Assembly: GCF_001475935.1 (NCBI RefSeq)
Contig: NZ_LDQA01000020.1
Span: forward strand, 1-64,000
DNA length: 64,000 nt
Origin: Aureimonas ureilytica
Lineage (GTDB): Bacteria; Pseudomonadota; Alphaproteobacteria; Rhizobiales; Rhizobiaceae
Reading direction: 5' to 3'
Below, piece by piece: positions 17,618 to 28,167 of this stretch. The translations under genes were made by a program, and so were the position numbers. The notes under the pieces are model-generated. The model was not told where the DNA came from, did no database searches, and was given only the letters and a program-made list of their open reading frames with translations. How positions within the stretch are numbered: the first letter of the stretch is position 1; the number at the start of each line of letters is the position of its first letter.

Positions 17618-18020
17618 CCGTGTGCCCGGCGGATTTCTCCGCTGTCCAGCGCGCTCTGGCGGAAGCCACCTGTTCGCCGTCATGTCCGTCGAAAAGATAG
17701 ACGCCGCGCTCGCAGCCGTCGAGACTGGCTGGTACCGCCCCTTCCACCATGAAGCGCACATGCGGATCGTTGGCCCGCTGCTCGGGCTCGGTGGTCAGAA
17801 GAATCGGCTGAAGCGCGCCTGAACTATCGGCATCCGTGCCATGCGGCAGGAAGCTATCCTCCCGATAGACCCAGAGATGCTGGTCCAGCGCGTCGCGCCG
17901 CTCGGTCGTCACCGTCTGTACGATCGCGCGCCATCCGCGCGCCAGCGAACGCTCGAGGAGGTCCGGCAGGGCCTCCTCGAGACGGCTTTCCGTCAGGTGA
18001 TAGAAGAGAACCTCCGCCAC
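17568..18020 (-). CDS. holC: DNA polymerase III subunit chi
   Basis: A 150-aa clamp-loader accessory protein that links the polymerase III holoenzyme to SSB. The N-terminus AEVLFYHLTESRLEEALPDLLERSLARGWRA and the C-terminal GHTVTYWQQTEDRRWVKKA match the alphaproteobacterial HolC pattern. The start is GTG 18020, one base after the pepA stop, so the pair is translationally coupled, as is usual in rhizobia. The 3' end overlaps the alpha/beta hydrolase gene on the opposite strand by 50 bp. Confidence 0.9.
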   Translation of the reverse strand: MAEVLFYHLTESRLEEALPDLLERSLARGWRAIVQTVTTERRDALDQHLWVYREDSFLPHGTDADSSGALQPILLTTEPEQRANDPHVRFMVEGAVPASLDGCERGVYLFDGHDGEQVASARARWTAEKSAGHTVTYWQQTEDRRWVKKA

Positions 18021-18021
18021 C

Positions 18022-19521
18022 TCAGCGGGCTTCGTAATGCTCTTCCACCAGGCGGTTCAGCAGGCGAACGCCGAAGCCCGAGGCCCAGGACTGGTTGTAC
18101 TCGTTGGAGGGCGAACCCATCGCGGTGCCCGCGACGTCGAGATGAGCCCAAGGCACATCGTTGACGAAGCGCTGAAGGAACTGCGCGGCGGTGATCGAGC
18201 CGGCGGAGCGCCCGTTGCCGACATTCTTGATGTCGGCGAACTTTCCCTCGATCATCTTGTCGTAGTCCTTGCCGAGCGGCATGCGCCAGACCTTCTCGCC
18301 CGTCTCCAGGCCGGAGGACAGAAGCCGCTCGGCCAGTTCGTCATTGTTGGAAAACAGGCCGGCATGCTGGTTGCCGAGCGCGACGATGATGGCCCCCGTC
18401 AGCGTCGCGAGGTTCACCATGAAGCGCGGCTTGAAGCGGTCCTGCGTGTACCAGAGCGCATCGGCCAGAACGAGACGGCCTTCGGCGTCGGTGTTCAGCA
18501 CCTCGATCGTCGTGCCGGACATGGCGGTCACAATGTCGCCCGGACGCTGGGCCATGCCGTCCACCGCGTTTTCCACGAGACCGACGACGCCGATCGCGTT
18601 GACCTTCGCCTTGCGGCCAGCCAGCGCGCGCATCAGCCCGACCACGGCCGCAGAGCCGCCCATGTCGCCCTTCATCTCGTCCATGCCGGCCGCCGGCTTG
18701 ATCGACACGCCGCCCGTGTCGAACACCACGCCCTTACCGACGAAGGCGACGGGCGCCTCGCCCGCCGCGCCGCCGTTCCAGCGCATGACGCACAGCCGCG
18801 CCGGCGTCGGAGAACCCTGCGAAACACCGAGCAGCGCGAACATCTTCAATTCGCGCATCTGGTCTTCGTCGAGCGTCTCGACCTCCAGACCGGTGGCGCG
18901 AAGCGCCTCGATGCGAGCCGCATATTCCGTGGTGGTCAGGATGTTGGCGGGTTCGTTGACGAGATCGCGTGCCAGCCGAACACCTTCGCCAACGGCCTCC
19001 AGCTCCTCGAATGCGCCTTTAGCGGCCTCGGGCTCCGAAACCGCGATGGTGACGGACAGAGGCGCGTCAGCGGCGTCGTCCTCGCCTTCCTTGGCCTTCT
19101 TCGACTTGTAGCGGTCGAACTTGTAGAGGCGCAGCAGCACGCCGAGGCCGATCGAGGCCGCCTCGCGTGAGTTCGGGACGGTGGTGGCGCCCGCTGTCCA
19201 GATCGTCGCCTCTGTCGCGCCCGAGAGCTTGGCGGCGATCGCGCCCCCGAGCTTCAGCCATTCTTCCTCGCGCGAAGCCTCCTCGCCCAGTCCGCCGATC
19301 AAAAGGACGCGATCCAGCCCGCTTTCGGATGGCGCGATCGTATCGACACTCGCCAGCGCCTTGCCCTTGAACTTGCCGAGCGAGGCCGCGCGCTCGGCCG
19401 CACTCTTCACCGCCTCCGGCAGACCGTCCGGCAACGCGCCGTCGCGGCCGGTGACGAGCACCAGAACACCGGACGAGGGAAGCGCGGGCGCAGCGAATTG
19501 GATGGTCGGCAGACTGGACAT
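18022..19521 (-). CDS. pepA: Leucyl aminopeptidase (M17)
   Basis: A hexameric dizinc aminopeptidase, 499 aa, that removes N-terminal residues from peptides; in some bacteria it also binds DNA. The C-terminal catalytic half has the M17 metal and active-site motifs: [30 protein letters not shown] and the signature [17 protein letters not shown] 19521 begins a normal PepA N-terminal domain ([14 protein letters not shown]); in-frame codons upstream to 19638 are not conserved in style. It is the first gene of a pepA-holC pair, divergent from lptFG. Confidence 0.95.
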   Translation of the reverse strand: MSSLPTIQFAAPALPSSGVLVLVTGRDGALPDGLPEAVKSAAERAASLGKFKGKALASVDTIAPSESGLDRVLLIGGLGEEASREEEWLKLGGAIAAKLSGATEATIWTAGATTVPNSREAASIGLGVLLRLYKFDRYKSKKAKEGEDDAADAPLSVTIAVSEPEAAKGAFEELEAVGEGVRLARDLVNEPANILTTTEYAARIEALRATGLEVETLDEDQMRELKMFALLGVSQGSPTPARLCVMRWNGGAAGEAPVAFVGKGVVFDTGGVSIKPAAGMDEMKGDMGGSAAVVGLMRALAGRKAKVNAIGVVGLVENAVDGMAQRPGDIVTAMSGTTIEVLNTDAEGRLVLADALWYTQDRFKPRFMVNLATLTGAIIVALGNQHAGLFSNNDELAERLLSSGLETGEKVWRMPLGKDYDKMIEGKFADIKNVGNGRSAGSITAAQFLQRFVNDVPWAHLDVAGTAMGSPSNEYNQSWASGFGVRLLNRLVEEHYEAR

Positions 19522-19642
19522 GAAGACCCCGATGAGATGGCAAAGAGCCCAAGGGCTCGGAAAATCGGACAGCAGCGCGCAGCGGCGTTGCTTGGGGCGC
19601 ATCTTGGCCGTGGAGGAAGCGATTGCAAGGGTGGCCACGGCA

Positions 19643-19657
19643 TTAAGAAAAGGCTAA
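19643..19657. promoter_or_regulatory. CtrA-box-like site between pepA and lptF
   Basis: TTAA-N7-CTAA (TTAAGAAAAGGCTAA) matches the alphaproteobacterial CtrA consensus TTAA-N7-TTAA at seven of eight positions. It lies 144 bp upstream of the lptF ATG in the divergent pepA/lptF region. Chance occurrence is possible. Confidence 0.25.
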
Positions 19658-19786
19658 CCATCTTTGTTCGCCCTTCTTTAGCCAAGCTGGAGCAGTCTAC
19701 CGCAGCCAGATATATCGAACGATCGGGTTCGAACGCTGCGCCGAGCCCCCGGCGCCCGCAACGGGATCGCCGGAACCGCAAAACGC

Positions 19787-20980
19787 ATGAAGCTCATCGA
19801 ACGCTACATCTTCAAGCGCGTCGCCGTTTACAGCGTCGGTTCGCTGGCCGCGCTCGTGATGATCGTCTGGATCGTCCAGGTTCTGCAACGGCTCGACATC
19901 GTGCGCACCAGCGCGACAGCCGCCGGCAACATCATCTGGATCGCCCTCATGCTGATGCCGGATCTTGCGGCCGGCGTTATTCCCTTCGCACTTCTGATCG
20001 GCGCGATTCAGGCCCTGAACTCGTTGAACGCCGATTCCGAACGCGCGGTGATCGCGGCGGCCGGCGGATCGCGCAAGGTGATCTTCAAGCCGATTCTCTA
20101 TCTCGCCTTCGGCGCGGCGGCGATCATCGTCATCAATTCCAACTTCATCGGCCCGGCTGCGTCGAGCGCGTTTCAGAACGGTATCCGCGCCATCAATGCC
20201 GATGCGATCAGCCTGTTTCTTCAGCCCGGCCGCTTCGAGCGCGTGCAGGACGGGTTGGTGATGAGCATCGACGAGGCGCGCGGCTCGAATGTGCGCGGCC
20301 TCTTCCTATCGGATACGCGCGACCCGGCGCTGGACCTGACCTATTTCGCCCGCGAGGCGCAGATCGTGGAGCGCGAGGGTCAGTCCTATCTGGTTCTGGA
20401 CGATGGTCAGCTGCATCGTCGCAACAACACGAACGGCACGGTTTCGATCATCGAGTTCCAGACCTATGCGTTCGATCTCGCCAATCTGCGACCTGTCGAA
20501 ACGGGCGACTGGATCCGCATGTCGGAGCGCTCGACCCGCGAGCTTCTGAACCCCGATCCGAACGACAAGGTGTTCCAGCTGCATCCCAACCAGTTCGTGG
20601 AGGAGCTGGCGCAACGCCGCACCGACTGGCTCTTCCCGATCGCCTTTGCTCTGTGGGCGCTGGTCATCGCCTCCCATCCGCGCACCAACCGGCAAGGACC
20701 GGGACCGGCCATGGCGCTGGGGCTGGCCGGCGCGCTGTCCTTGAAGGCGATCGGCTTCGTGTCGCTTTCGCTCATCAGCAAGAATCCGCGCTACGCCGTC
20801 GTGATCTATTCCCTTCCCGCCGCCGCGATCCTGTTCGACATCTGGCTTCTCTGGCGGGACGTGAATGTCATCGAGCATCCGATTGTGCGCCGCTTCACGG
20901 ACGGCTTCCGCTGGGTCGGCGCGCAATTGGCGCGACTTCTCCCCTCGGACCGCTCGACCTCGGGGGCAGGCCGCGCATGA
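19787..20980 (+). CDS. lptF: LPS export ABC transporter permease LptF
   Basis: An inner-membrane subunit of the LptB2FG transporter that extracts LPS and passes it to the LptC-A-D bridge. The 397-aa product begins with the family hallmark MKLIERYIFKRVA, has TM helices at about 15-37, 50-75 and 100-120, a periplasmic beta-jellyroll region (about 130-260) and a second TM bundle (about 275-360: LFPIAFALWALVIASHPR, AVVIYSLPAAAILFDIWLLW). It overlaps lptG by ATGA. First gene of lptF-lptG-lptD-surA-pdxA-rsmA. Confidence 0.95.
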   Translation: MKLIERYIFKRVAVYSVGSLAALVMIVWIVQVLQRLDIVRTSATAAGNIIWIALMLMPDLAAGVIPFALLIGAIQALNSLNADSERAVIAAAGGSRKVIFKPILYLAFGAAAIIVINSNFIGPAASSAFQNGIRAINADAISLFLQPGRFERVQDGLVMSIDEARGSNVRGLFLSDTRDPALDLTYFAREAQIVEREGQSYLVLDDGQLHRRNNTNGTVSIIEFQTYAFDLANLRPVETGDWIRMSERSTRELLNPDPNDKVFQLHPNQFVEELAQRRTDWLFPIAFALWALVIASHPRTNRQGPGPAMALGLAGALSLKAIGFVSLSLISKNPRYAVVIYSLPAAAILFDIWLLWRDVNVIEHPIVRRFTDGFRWVGAQLARLLPSDRSTSGAGRA

Positions 20981-22056
20981 CCCGGCGGACGATCAATCTT
21001 TATTTTCTGCGGCGCTACGTCGTCAGCTTCATCTCGACGCTGATCGCCGTCTTCGCCCTGACCTATCTCATCGACATGATCGAGGTCAGCCGCCGAGGCG
21101 CTTCGCAGGACGTCTCCTTCGCCACGATCGCGACCATCTCGGCGCTTCGGGTTCCGGCTTTCATCGAGCAGGCTTTCCCCTTCATCATTCTGTTCTCGTC
21201 GATCTTCACGCTGGTTTCGCTCAACCGCAAACTGGAACTCGTGATCGCGCGCGCCGGCGGCATGTCGGTGTGGCAGATCATTGCGCCCTTCGCCCTTGGT
21301 TCCTTTTTGATCGGCGTCCTGTCGGTCGGCCTCTACAATCCGATCGCGGCTGCGGCGCAGGCGCAGTCGGCGCGGCTGCAAACGGCGACGGCCGGCGTCG
21401 TCACACAAAGCAACGACCGCTCGCCTTGGCTACGCCAAACGGGCAAAGGCGTGGAATCGATCATCGGCGCCAAAGCCGTGTCGGATGGCGGTGCGACGCT
21501 CGGCGGCGTCACGGCCTTCATCATGCGTGAGGAAGGTGTCGTGTCGGAACGGATCGACGCCGCGCAGGCCCGGCTTGAGAACGGCGAATGGGTGATCGAA
21601 GACCCGCTTGTGACCCGCGTCGGCTCACCGCCCGTTCGCGAGTCCCGCGTCACCATCCCGACGACGCTTCTTCCGGAATTCATCGAACAGCGCCTCGCCA
21701 ATCCCGATGCGATCTCCATTTGGGAGCTCGGGGGTAAGATCGAAGTGGCGCGGAGCCTCGGCTACAATGCCGATGCGTTCGCCATGCGGTTCAACGCCCT
21801 GATCGCGCGCCCCGCCCTGTTCGTGGCCATGACGCTCGTCGCGGCCACCGTGGCTGTGCGTTACACGCGATTGGGACAATCGAGCGGCACGATCGTCGGT
21901 GGCGTCGCGGCGGGCTTCGTGCTTTACGTGATAACGTTCCTGGCCCAAGCGCTGGGAAGCAACTCCGTGATTCCGGCTGTGGTCGCAGCCTGGTTCCCGG
22001 TCGTGGCGGCGGGTTTGTTCGGGACGACAATCCTGCTCCATCAGGAGGATGGTTAG
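20977..22056 (+). CDS. lptG: LPS export ABC transporter permease LptG
   Basis: The partner permease of LptF. The 359-aa protein starts RRTINLYFLRRYVVSFISTL with a first TM at about 14-34, TM segments near 55-75 and 95-120, a periplasmic domain (about 130-260, including RVGSPPVRESRVTIPT) and three C-terminal helices. The ATG at 20977 overlaps the lptF stop (ATGA), which fixes the start although the frame is open for a long way upstream inside lptF. Its stop precedes the lptD ATG by one base. Confidence 0.94.
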   Translation: MTRRTINLYFLRRYVVSFISTLIAVFALTYLIDMIEVSRRGASQDVSFATIATISALRVPAFIEQAFPFIILFSSIFTLVSLNRKLELVIARAGGMSVWQIIAPFALGSFLIGVLSVGLYNPIAAAAQAQSARLQTATAGVVTQSNDRSPWLRQTGKGVESIIGAKAVSDGGATLGGVTAFIMREEGVVSERIDAAQARLENGEWVIEDPLVTRVGSPPVRESRVTIPTTLLPEFIEQRLANPDAISIWELGGKIEVARSLGYNADAFAMRFNALIARPALFVAMTLVAATVAVRYTRLGQSSGTIVGGVAAGFVLYVITFLAQALGSNSVIPAVVAAWFPVVAAGLFGTTILLHQEDG

Positions 22057-22057
22057 A

Positions 22058-24514
22058 ATGACAGCGAGGGGGATCTCGCGCCGATGGGGGACGGGTGCTC
22101 AGCCCGTTTTCAAGGCTGCTCTCCTGACCGGCGTCGCGCTTTCGGCCATGATGGTCGCAGCCGTCGCCGCCCATGCCCAGACGTCGCTCGGCGATCTCGG
22201 CGCTTCGGTTTCGGTACCCGAGGGAACGCAGCTGTTCCTCGAGGCCGATACCGTCACCTATGACAGCGACAAGCAGGTCGTCACCGCCAAGGGCGGGATC
22301 CAGATCGACTATGGCGGCTACAAGCTCGTGTCCCGCGACATCGTCTACGATCAGGCGTCGCGTCGCCTCGTTGCTTCCGGCGATGTCGAGCTGGTGGAGC
22401 CCTCGGGAAACAAGGTCTACGCTGACTCGATCGATGTGACCGACGATTTCGCCAGTGGCTTCATCCAGGCGCTGCGGATCGAGACGCCGGATAACACGCG
22501 CTTCGCGGCAGGCCAGGCCGTGCGCCAGAATGGCGACACGACGACATTCGAGCGCGGCGTCTATACCGCCTGCGAAGCCTGCGAGAAGCATCCCGAACGC
22601 GCGCCTCTGTGGCAGGTGAAGGCGCGCCGCATCGTCTGGGACCAGAAGAACAAGGTCGTGCGCTATTACGGCGCGCGCTTCGAATTATTCGGCAAGCCGC
22701 TGGCCTACCTCCCCTATTTCGCCTCACCCGATCCGACGGTGAAGCGACAGAGCGGCCTCCTGCCGCCAAGCTTCAAGTCGAACTCCAAGCTCGGCGTCGG
22801 GGTGCGCGTTCCCTATTACTTCGCCATCGACGAAAGCTCCGACGCGACGGTCGCGGGCACCTATTTCACGCGTCAGGGATTCCTCGCCGAGGCCGAATAT
22901 CGCAAGGCGTTCGAAAACGGCTACTTCACGCTTCAGACGGCGGGAATCTCGCAGCTGAACCCCGAGCGGTTCAGCGACTTCCGCTCCGACAACGCGATCA
23001 CCAATCCGATCAGCGTCGATCGCGATCGGGGCATGATCGGCACGACGGGCCGCTTCGCGCTCAACGAGCAATGGACCTTCGGCTGGGACTTGCTGGCTCA
23101 AAGCGACCGCAATTTCAGCCGTGTCTATCAGATCGAGAACTTCAATCAGATCTATCGCACCAACGAGATCTATCTGACGGGTCTGGGTGACCAGAGCTTC
23201 TTCGATCTGCGCGGGCAGAGCTTCGACGTTCAGACCGAAAACACGCTGACCGGGAAGGTTCAGCCCTTCGTCCTGCCGTCGCTCGACTATCAATATATCA
23301 ACGAGAACCCGGTGCTCGGCGGGCAGTTGGAACTCGATGCCAATCTGACCAATATTCGCCGCGACGCGACGAGCCCCGGATATCTTCTCCTGTGCGATCC
23401 CTCGCGCTTCATCAAGGGTGCCTGCAACGCGTCGCAGGGCTTTCCGTATCGGACGGATGTCTTCCGGCGCAACGTGCTGGAAGGCGACTATAGCCGCGTG
23501 ACCACCGAGGCGAAGTGGAAGCGGACGCTGACCACGGACGAGGGCCTACAGATCACGCCGTCGGCCAGCTTTCGGGGCGATCTCTACCGCGCCGATATGG
23601 AAGCGCAGGGCATCCCGGCCGCAACCAGTTCGAGCCTCGGGCTCGGCGGTATCGACGTCGATGAATCCGGCGCCAGAGGCATGGCAACGGCCGGACTGGA
23701 CGTGCGCTACCCCTATCTGATCGAAACGGCGACCGCCTCCCACGTCATTACCCCGATCGCCCAATTGCTCGTGCGCCCGGACGAAATGAAGTCCGGCCGC
23801 CTGCCGAACGAAGACGCGCAGAGCCTGGTCTTCAATGCGGCCAATCTTTTCGAAGCCGACAAGTTTTCGGGCTACGACCGGATCGAAGGCGGCACGCGGG
23901 CCAATCTCGGCGTCCAATATGGCGGCGTCTTCGGCGCGGGCTACGCGATCGACGCCGTGTTCGGTCAGTCCTTTCATCTGGCGGGCGAGAACCCGTTCGC
24001 GCAGCCCGACCTCGCGCTTGTCGGATACGAATCGGGACTGGAATCGGATCGCTCCGACTATGTTTCGTCCATCGTTCTGGCGACGCCTCTGGGGATCAGC
24101 CTGGGCGCACAAGGCCGCTTCGACAAGGACGATTTCGAGGTCAAGCGAACCGACCTGATGGGCGGTTTCAGCTACGGACGGTTTGACTCATCACTGACGT
24201 ATTCGCAGATTGCTGCGCAGCCAATCTACAGCGTCCCCACAGATAGAAAACAGGTAACGGGATCAGCATCATATAAGCTCAACGAAAACTTCACCACCGT
24301 TGGATCGCTAACTTACGATGTCCAAAACGAAACTTTCATCAGCAAGACTTTCGGCGTGGGTTATGCCGACGAATGCTTCAGTCTGTTGGCCGAATACAAG
24401 AACACCGACGATCAATATCGACTAACCGAAGCTCGGACGAGCGTCATGCTCACCCTCTCGTTCCGCACCCTTGGAAAGGTCGGATACAGCTATGGACTTG
24501 GCTCGACCAATTGA
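22058..24514 (+). CDS. lptD: LPS-assembly protein LptD
   Basis: The outer-membrane barrel that inserts LPS into the outer leaflet. The 818-aa product has a signal peptide (to AAVAAHA), an OstA/LptA-like N-terminal domain (about 50-150: LFLEADTVTYDSDKQVVTAKGG) and a large barrel. Cysteines at ACEAC (near 170), LLLCDP/GACNAS and a late ECFSLL could form the inter-domain disulfides known in LptD. ATG 22058 is preferred over 22049, since AGGAGG (22043-22048) abuts 22049 but is nine bases from 22058. The last ~240 bp before the C-terminus are much lower in GC than the rest. Confidence 0.94.
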   Translation: MTARGISRRWGTGAQPVFKAALLTGVALSAMMVAAVAAHAQTSLGDLGASVSVPEGTQLFLEADTVTYDSDKQVVTAKGGIQIDYGGYKLVSRDIVYDQASRRLVASGDVELVEPSGNKVYADSIDVTDDFASGFIQALRIETPDNTRFAAGQAVRQNGDTTTFERGVYTACEACEKHPERAPLWQVKARRIVWDQKNKVVRYYGARFELFGKPLAYLPYFASPDPTVKRQSGLLPPSFKSNSKLGVGVRVPYYFAIDESSDATVAGTYFTRQGFLAEAEYRKAFENGYFTLQTAGISQLNPERFSDFRSDNAITNPISVDRDRGMIGTTGRFALNEQWTFGWDLLAQSDRNFSRVYQIENFNQIYRTNEIYLTGLGDQSFFDLRGQSFDVQTENTLTGKVQPFVLPSLDYQYINENPVLGGQLELDANLTNIRRDATSPGYLLLCDPSRFIKGACNASQGFPYRTDVFRRNVLEGDYSRVTTEAKWKRTLTTDEGLQITPSASFRGDLYRADMEAQGIPAATSSSLGLGGIDVDESGARGMATAGLDVRYPYLIETATASHVITPIAQLLVRPDEMKSGRLPNEDAQSLVFNAANLFEADKFSGYDRIEGGTRANLGVQYGGVFGAGYAIDAVFGQSFHLAGENPFAQPDLALVGYESGLESDRSDYVSSIVLATPLGISLGAQGRFDKDDFEVKRTDLMGGFSYGRFDSSLTYSQIAAQPIYSVPTDRKQVTGSASYKLNENFTTVGSLTYDVQNETFISKTFGVGYADECFSLLAEYKNTDDQYRLTEARTSVMLTLSFRTLGKVGYSYGLGSTN

Positions 24515-24610
24515 TCTGTTAAAAAGACCATGGTTTCGCCAAAGCCGCCTGATATGCGCGGCGTGGGGCGGCCGATGTTCGGCCGCTCAGGAGCGGGAGA
24601 TAGGCATACG

Positions 24611-25546
24611 ATGACCGCACGCAAGCTTGCCCGACAGTTCGCCCTCTGCTCGGCTCTGGCAGCCTTTGCAATTGCGGGCGCGCTCAGCGCCGCCCCCGCT
24701 CAGGCTGCGTCCGAGATCAAGGTGATCGTCAACAAGCAGGCGATCACGAGCTATCAGATCCAGCAGCGCGCCGCCTTCCTGAAGCTGCGCCGCGCGCCGG
24801 GCGGTACACAGGCCGCCACCGATGAGCTGATCGACGAGGCTCTGAAGACGCAGGAAATGCGTCGGCGCGGCATTCAGATTCCCGATGCGGCCGTGGACGA
24901 GGCTTTTGCCCGTTTCGCACGGGACAACAAACTGACCGAAGCGCAGCTCTCGGAAGTTCTGGCTCGCGCCGGCTTCTCGGCCAAGGGCTTCAAGGATTAC
25001 ATTCGCGTCCAGATGGGCTGGGGTCAGGCCGTCGTCGCCAATGTGCGCCAGACCGAGCGCATCACCGAGCAGGACGCCGTGCAGCGGATGATCCAGCAGG
25101 GCGGCAAGAAGCCGACCACGACAGAATATACGCTTCAGCAGGTCATTTTCGTCGTGCCGCAAGACAAGCGCGGGTCGCAGATGGAGCGCCGTATGAGCGA
25201 AGCCAATCTGCTGCGCCAGCGTTTCACGAGCTGCCCCGCCACCTACGACATCGCCAAGGGACTGCGGGACGTCACCGTCCGCGATCTCGGCCGCATTCCG
25301 CAGCCCGAATTGCCGCCACGCTGGAAGGACGAGATCGTCAACGCTGCACGCGGCAAGACAACCAAGGCCCAGCAAACCGAGCGCGGCGTCGAGTTCGTCG
25401 CTATCTGCGACAGCCGCTCCGTCTCGGATGACCAAACGGCGGCCATGGTCTTCCAGGCCAACGAAATGGAAGCCATGGGCAAGAAGGAGCCCGACAAGGC
25501 GTTCCTGAAGAAGCTGCGCGACAAAGCGGCGATCATCCGTCGATAA
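24611..25546 (+). CDS. SurA-like periplasmic chaperone / peptidyl-prolyl isomerase
   Basis: A 311-aa protein with a signal peptide ([25 protein letters not shown], cleavage after AQA). It has the SurA N-terminal helical domain ([42 protein letters not shown]) and a degenerate parvulin-type segment ([11 protein letters not shown]...[13 protein letters not shown]). The position between lptD and pdxA is the usual place for surA, matching a role in folding LptD and other barrels. GGGAGA ten bases before ATG 24611 supports this start over 24530. Confidence 0.9.
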   Translation: MTARKLARQFALCSALAAFAIAGALSAAPAQAASEIKVIVNKQAITSYQIQQRAAFLKLRRAPGGTQAATDELIDEALKTQEMRRRGIQIPDAAVDEAFARFARDNKLTEAQLSEVLARAGFSAKGFKDYIRVQMGWGQAVVANVRQTERITEQDAVQRMIQQGGKKPTTTEYTLQQVIFVVPQDKRGSQMERRMSEANLLRQRFTSCPATYDIAKGLRDVTVRDLGRIPQPELPPRWKDEIVNAARGKTTKAQQTERGVEFVAICDSRSVSDDQTAAMVFQANEMEAMGKKEPDKAFLKKLRDKAAIIRR

Positions 25547-25556
25547 GTCGGACCCT

Positions 25557-26633
25557 ATGCCAAGCGAAACTGCCGGGCCGGACAGCCCTATCCTCCTTGT
25601 CACTGTCGGTGAGCCGTCCGGCGTCGGGCCGGATGTCACCCTGCTCGCCTTCCGCGATCGGGAACTTCTGGATCTTCCCCCGTTCGTGCTTCTGGCCGAT
25701 CCGCAGATGATCCGCTCGCGCGCGACGCGCTTGGGGCTCGACGTCACGGTCCATACTCTGTCGAGCTTGGCAGACATCGCTTCGGTTCCAGCCGCAGAAA
25801 TGGCTGTGCTGCCGCTCGTCAACAAGCATGTCGACACGCCCGGCGACCTTGATCCTGCCAATGCGGCCGGCACGATCGAGGCCATCGATCGGGCGACGCG
25901 CCTCGTTCTGTCGGGAGAAGCCGCCGCGATCGTCACAAATCCGATCGACAAAAAGGCGCTCTACGACGCCGGCTTCGCCCATCCCGGCCATACGGAATAT
26001 CTGGCCGAACTCTGCGGCACGCTGACCGACACGTCTTTGCAGCCAGTGATGCTGCTGACCGGGCCTGAACTCTCCTGCGTCCCCGTGACGATCCATATTC
26101 CTCTGGCGGAGGTGCCGGCGGCGCTTTCGACGGATCTGATCGTCTCCACGGCACGGATCGTGATCAACGATCTGCGCGAGCGCTTCGGTCTCGAGACGCC
26201 GCGACTCGCCATTTCCGGGCTTAACCCCCATGCGGGCGAGCGCGGCGCGATCGGCGGCGAAGACGAAGCCGTCATCAGACCCGCCGTTGCGATGCTCCAA
26301 ACGGAAGGGTTCGATGTGGTCGGCCCCCTACCCGGCGATACGATGTTCCACCCCGAAGCGCGGCGGCGCTACGACGTGGCGCTGTGCATGTATCACGATC
26401 AGGCCCTGATCCCCGCCAAGACGCTGGCCTTCGACGAGACGGTGAATGTGACGCTGGGCTTGCCCATCATTCGCACCTCTCCCGACCACGGAACAGCCGG
26501 CGACATCGCAGGCACCGGGGCGGCGCGGCCGAACAGTTTCATTGCCGCACTGCGTCTGGCGGCACGTATGGCGAAGATCGCCGGCGAAACCGCTATCGAT
26601 ATGGAAAGCTCCGACCGTGACGCTCGCGTTTGA
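25557..26633 (+). CDS. pdxA: 4-hydroxythreonine-4-phosphate dehydrogenase
   Basis: Catalyses the NAD-dependent oxidation of 4-phosphohydroxy-L-threonine in DXP-dependent pyridoxal phosphate synthesis. The 358-aa product contains the substrate/metal motifs [10 protein letters not shown] near the N-terminus, [20 protein letters not shown] (first metal His), [11 protein letters not shown] (second) and MYHDQALIP (third), then [13 protein letters not shown]. It starts ten bases after the surA-like stop and overlaps rsmA by 17 bp, so it is part of the lpt operon. Confidence 0.96.
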   Translation: MPSETAGPDSPILLVTVGEPSGVGPDVTLLAFRDRELLDLPPFVLLADPQMIRSRATRLGLDVTVHTLSSLADIASVPAAEMAVLPLVNKHVDTPGDLDPANAAGTIEAIDRATRLVLSGEAAAIVTNPIDKKALYDAGFAHPGHTEYLAELCGTLTDTSLQPVMLLTGPELSCVPVTIHIPLAEVPAALSTDLIVSTARIVINDLRERFGLETPRLAISGLNPHAGERGAIGGEDEAVIRPAVAMLQTEGFDVVGPLPGDTMFHPEARRRYDVALCMYHDQALIPAKTLAFDETVNVTLGLPIIRTSPDHGTAGDIAGTGAARPNSFIAALRLAARMAKIAGETAIDMESSDRDARV

Positions 26634-27447
26634 CGGTTTGCCGCCGCTGCGCGAGGTTCTCGCCGACCACGGGATCGATCCGCGCAAGGCGCTCGGTCAG
26701 AACTTCCTGCTCGACCTCAACCTGACGGGCCGCATCGCGCGCCAAGCCGGGCCGCTGGAAGGGCAGACGGTCATCGAGATCGGTCCCGGCCCCGGCGGCC
26801 TGACGCGCGCGCTGCTCGCCCATGGGGCCGGACGTGTCATTGCCATCGAGAAGGACCCGCGTTGTCGCCCGGCCCTGGAGGCCATCGGCGCGCATTATCC
26901 CGGCCGCTTCCATCTGGTGGAAGGTGATGCGTTGGAGATCGACCCGACGAGCCTGACGGATGGGCCGTTCAAGATCGTCGCGAATCTGCCCTATAATGTC
27001 GGCACGCAGCTCCTTTTGAACTGGCTCACGGTTCCGACCTGGCCGCCCCGCTGGCTCGACCTGACCTTGATGTTTCAAAAGGAAGTCGCCGAGCGCATCG
27101 TCGCGGGCGCGGACGACGATCATTATGGCCGCCTCGGCGTCCTCGCTGGCTGGCGAACTCAAGCCGAAATCCTGTTCGATGTCTCGCGCGAAGCCTTCAC
27201 GCCGCCCCCCAAGGTGACCTCTGCCATCGTTCAGCTCACCCCTCGCGCCGAGCCGCTGCCGGTTTCGATGGAGGCTCTAGAACGGGTGACAGCCGCCGCC
27301 TTCGGCCAACGCCGCAAGATGCTGCGCCAGAGCCTAAAGCCGGTCGGCGGCGAGGCGCTTCTCTCGCGCACGGGTATCGACCCGACACGGCGGGCCGAAA
27401 CGCTGGATGTCAGCGAATTCGTTCGTCTGGCGAACGCGCTGTCCTGA
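26617..27447 (+). CDS. rsmA: 16S rRNA (adenine(1518)-N6/adenine(1519)-N6)-dimethyltransferase
   Basis: Dimethylates A1518 and A1519 of 16S rRNA (KsgA). The 276-aa product has [10 protein letters not shown] at the N-terminus, the SAM motif [15 protein letters not shown], an acidic ribose-binding IAIEKD, and the catalytic [14 protein letters not shown] 26617 is used because it yields the usual N-terminus ([17 protein letters not shown]); no ATG is in frame nearby. It overlaps the end of pdxA by 17 bp and ends the operon before a terminator shared with gmk. Confidence 0.95.
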   Translation: MTLAFDGLPPLREVLADHGIDPRKALGQNFLLDLNLTGRIARQAGPLEGQTVIEIGPGPGGLTRALLAHGAGRVIAIEKDPRCRPALEAIGAHYPGRFHLVEGDALEIDPTSLTDGPFKIVANLPYNVGTQLLLNWLTVPTWPPRWLDLTLMFQKEVAERIVAGADDDHYGRLGVLAGWRTQAEILFDVSREAFTPPPKVTSAIVQLTPRAEPLPVSMEALERVTAAAFGQRRKMLRQSLKPVGGEALLSRTGIDPTRRAETLDVSEFVRLANALS

Positions 27448-27473
27448 ACGACCCCTCACGCGAAACGGGTCGT
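27448..27473. terminator. Probable bidirectional terminator between rsmA and gmk
   Basis: ACGACCC (27448-27454) and GGGTCGT (27467-27473) form a 7-bp stem with a 12-base loop, followed by GGTTTAAAC. It sits between two convergent operons. Confidence 0.55.
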
Positions 27474-27483
27474 GGTTTAAACC

Positions 27484-28167
27484 TCAAGCCTCGTTGCCCG
27501 CTTCACGGTTGGCTTCTTCCAGAAGACGCGCGGTGAAGTCGAACAGGCCGGGTCGGCGGTCGCGGCGCAGACGCTCCGCGCTGACGATCGAGAGAACCGC
27601 CGAGAAGGCACGATCCAGATCGTCATTGATCACGACATATTCGTAGTCGCGCCAGCGTTCGATCTCGACGCAGGCGTTTTTCAGCCGCATCGCGATGGTC
27701 TCCTTGGAATCCTCGGCGCGCCGCGTCAGACGCTGTGCCAATTCCTCCATGGAGGGCGGCAGGATGAAGATCGACACGATGTCGGTCTTGGCCTGCTCCT
27801 GCAACTGACGCGCGCCCTGCCAGTCGATGTCAAAGAGCATGTCCCGCCCCTCACGCATCGCCTTCTCGGCGGACGCGCGCGGCGTGCCGTAGAGATTGCC
27901 GTGGACCTCGGCCCATTCGAGAAGCGCATCCGTTGAACGAAGCCGCTCGAACTCTTCCACCGTGATGAAATGGTAATGGACGCCATCGATCTCGCTCGGC
28001 CGGCGCTTGCGCGTCGTCACGCTGATCGACAGGGAAAATTTCGGATCGAGATCGAGAAGGGTTCGAGCGATCGTCGACTTCCCGGCGCCGGACGGAGAGG
28101 AAATCACCAACATCAGACCGCGCCGAGCGATCGAGGGGCTGGTTTCGACATCCAAAAGCGGTTTCAT
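27484..28167 (-). CDS. gmk: Guanylate kinase
   Basis: Phosphorylates GMP to GDP with ATP. The 227-aa product has the P-loop [10 protein letters not shown] (about 23-32), the GMP-binding [19 protein letters not shown], and the [12 protein letters not shown] and RMKNA-like ([13 protein letters not shown]) blocks of the lid and core. It overlaps the yicC stop by four bases and is the last gene of the fabD-to-gmk operon. Confidence 0.96.
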   Translation of the reverse strand: MKPLLDVETSPSIARRGLMLVISSPSGAGKSTIARTLLDLDPKFSLSISVTTRKRRPSEIDGVHYHFITVEEFERLRSTDALLEWAEVHGNLYGTPRASAEKAMREGRDMLFDIDWQGARQLQEQAKTDIVSIFILPPSMEELAQRLTRRAEDSKETIAMRLKNACVEIERWRDYEYVVINDDLDRAFSAVLSIVSAERLRRDRRPGLFDFTARLLEEANREAGNEA

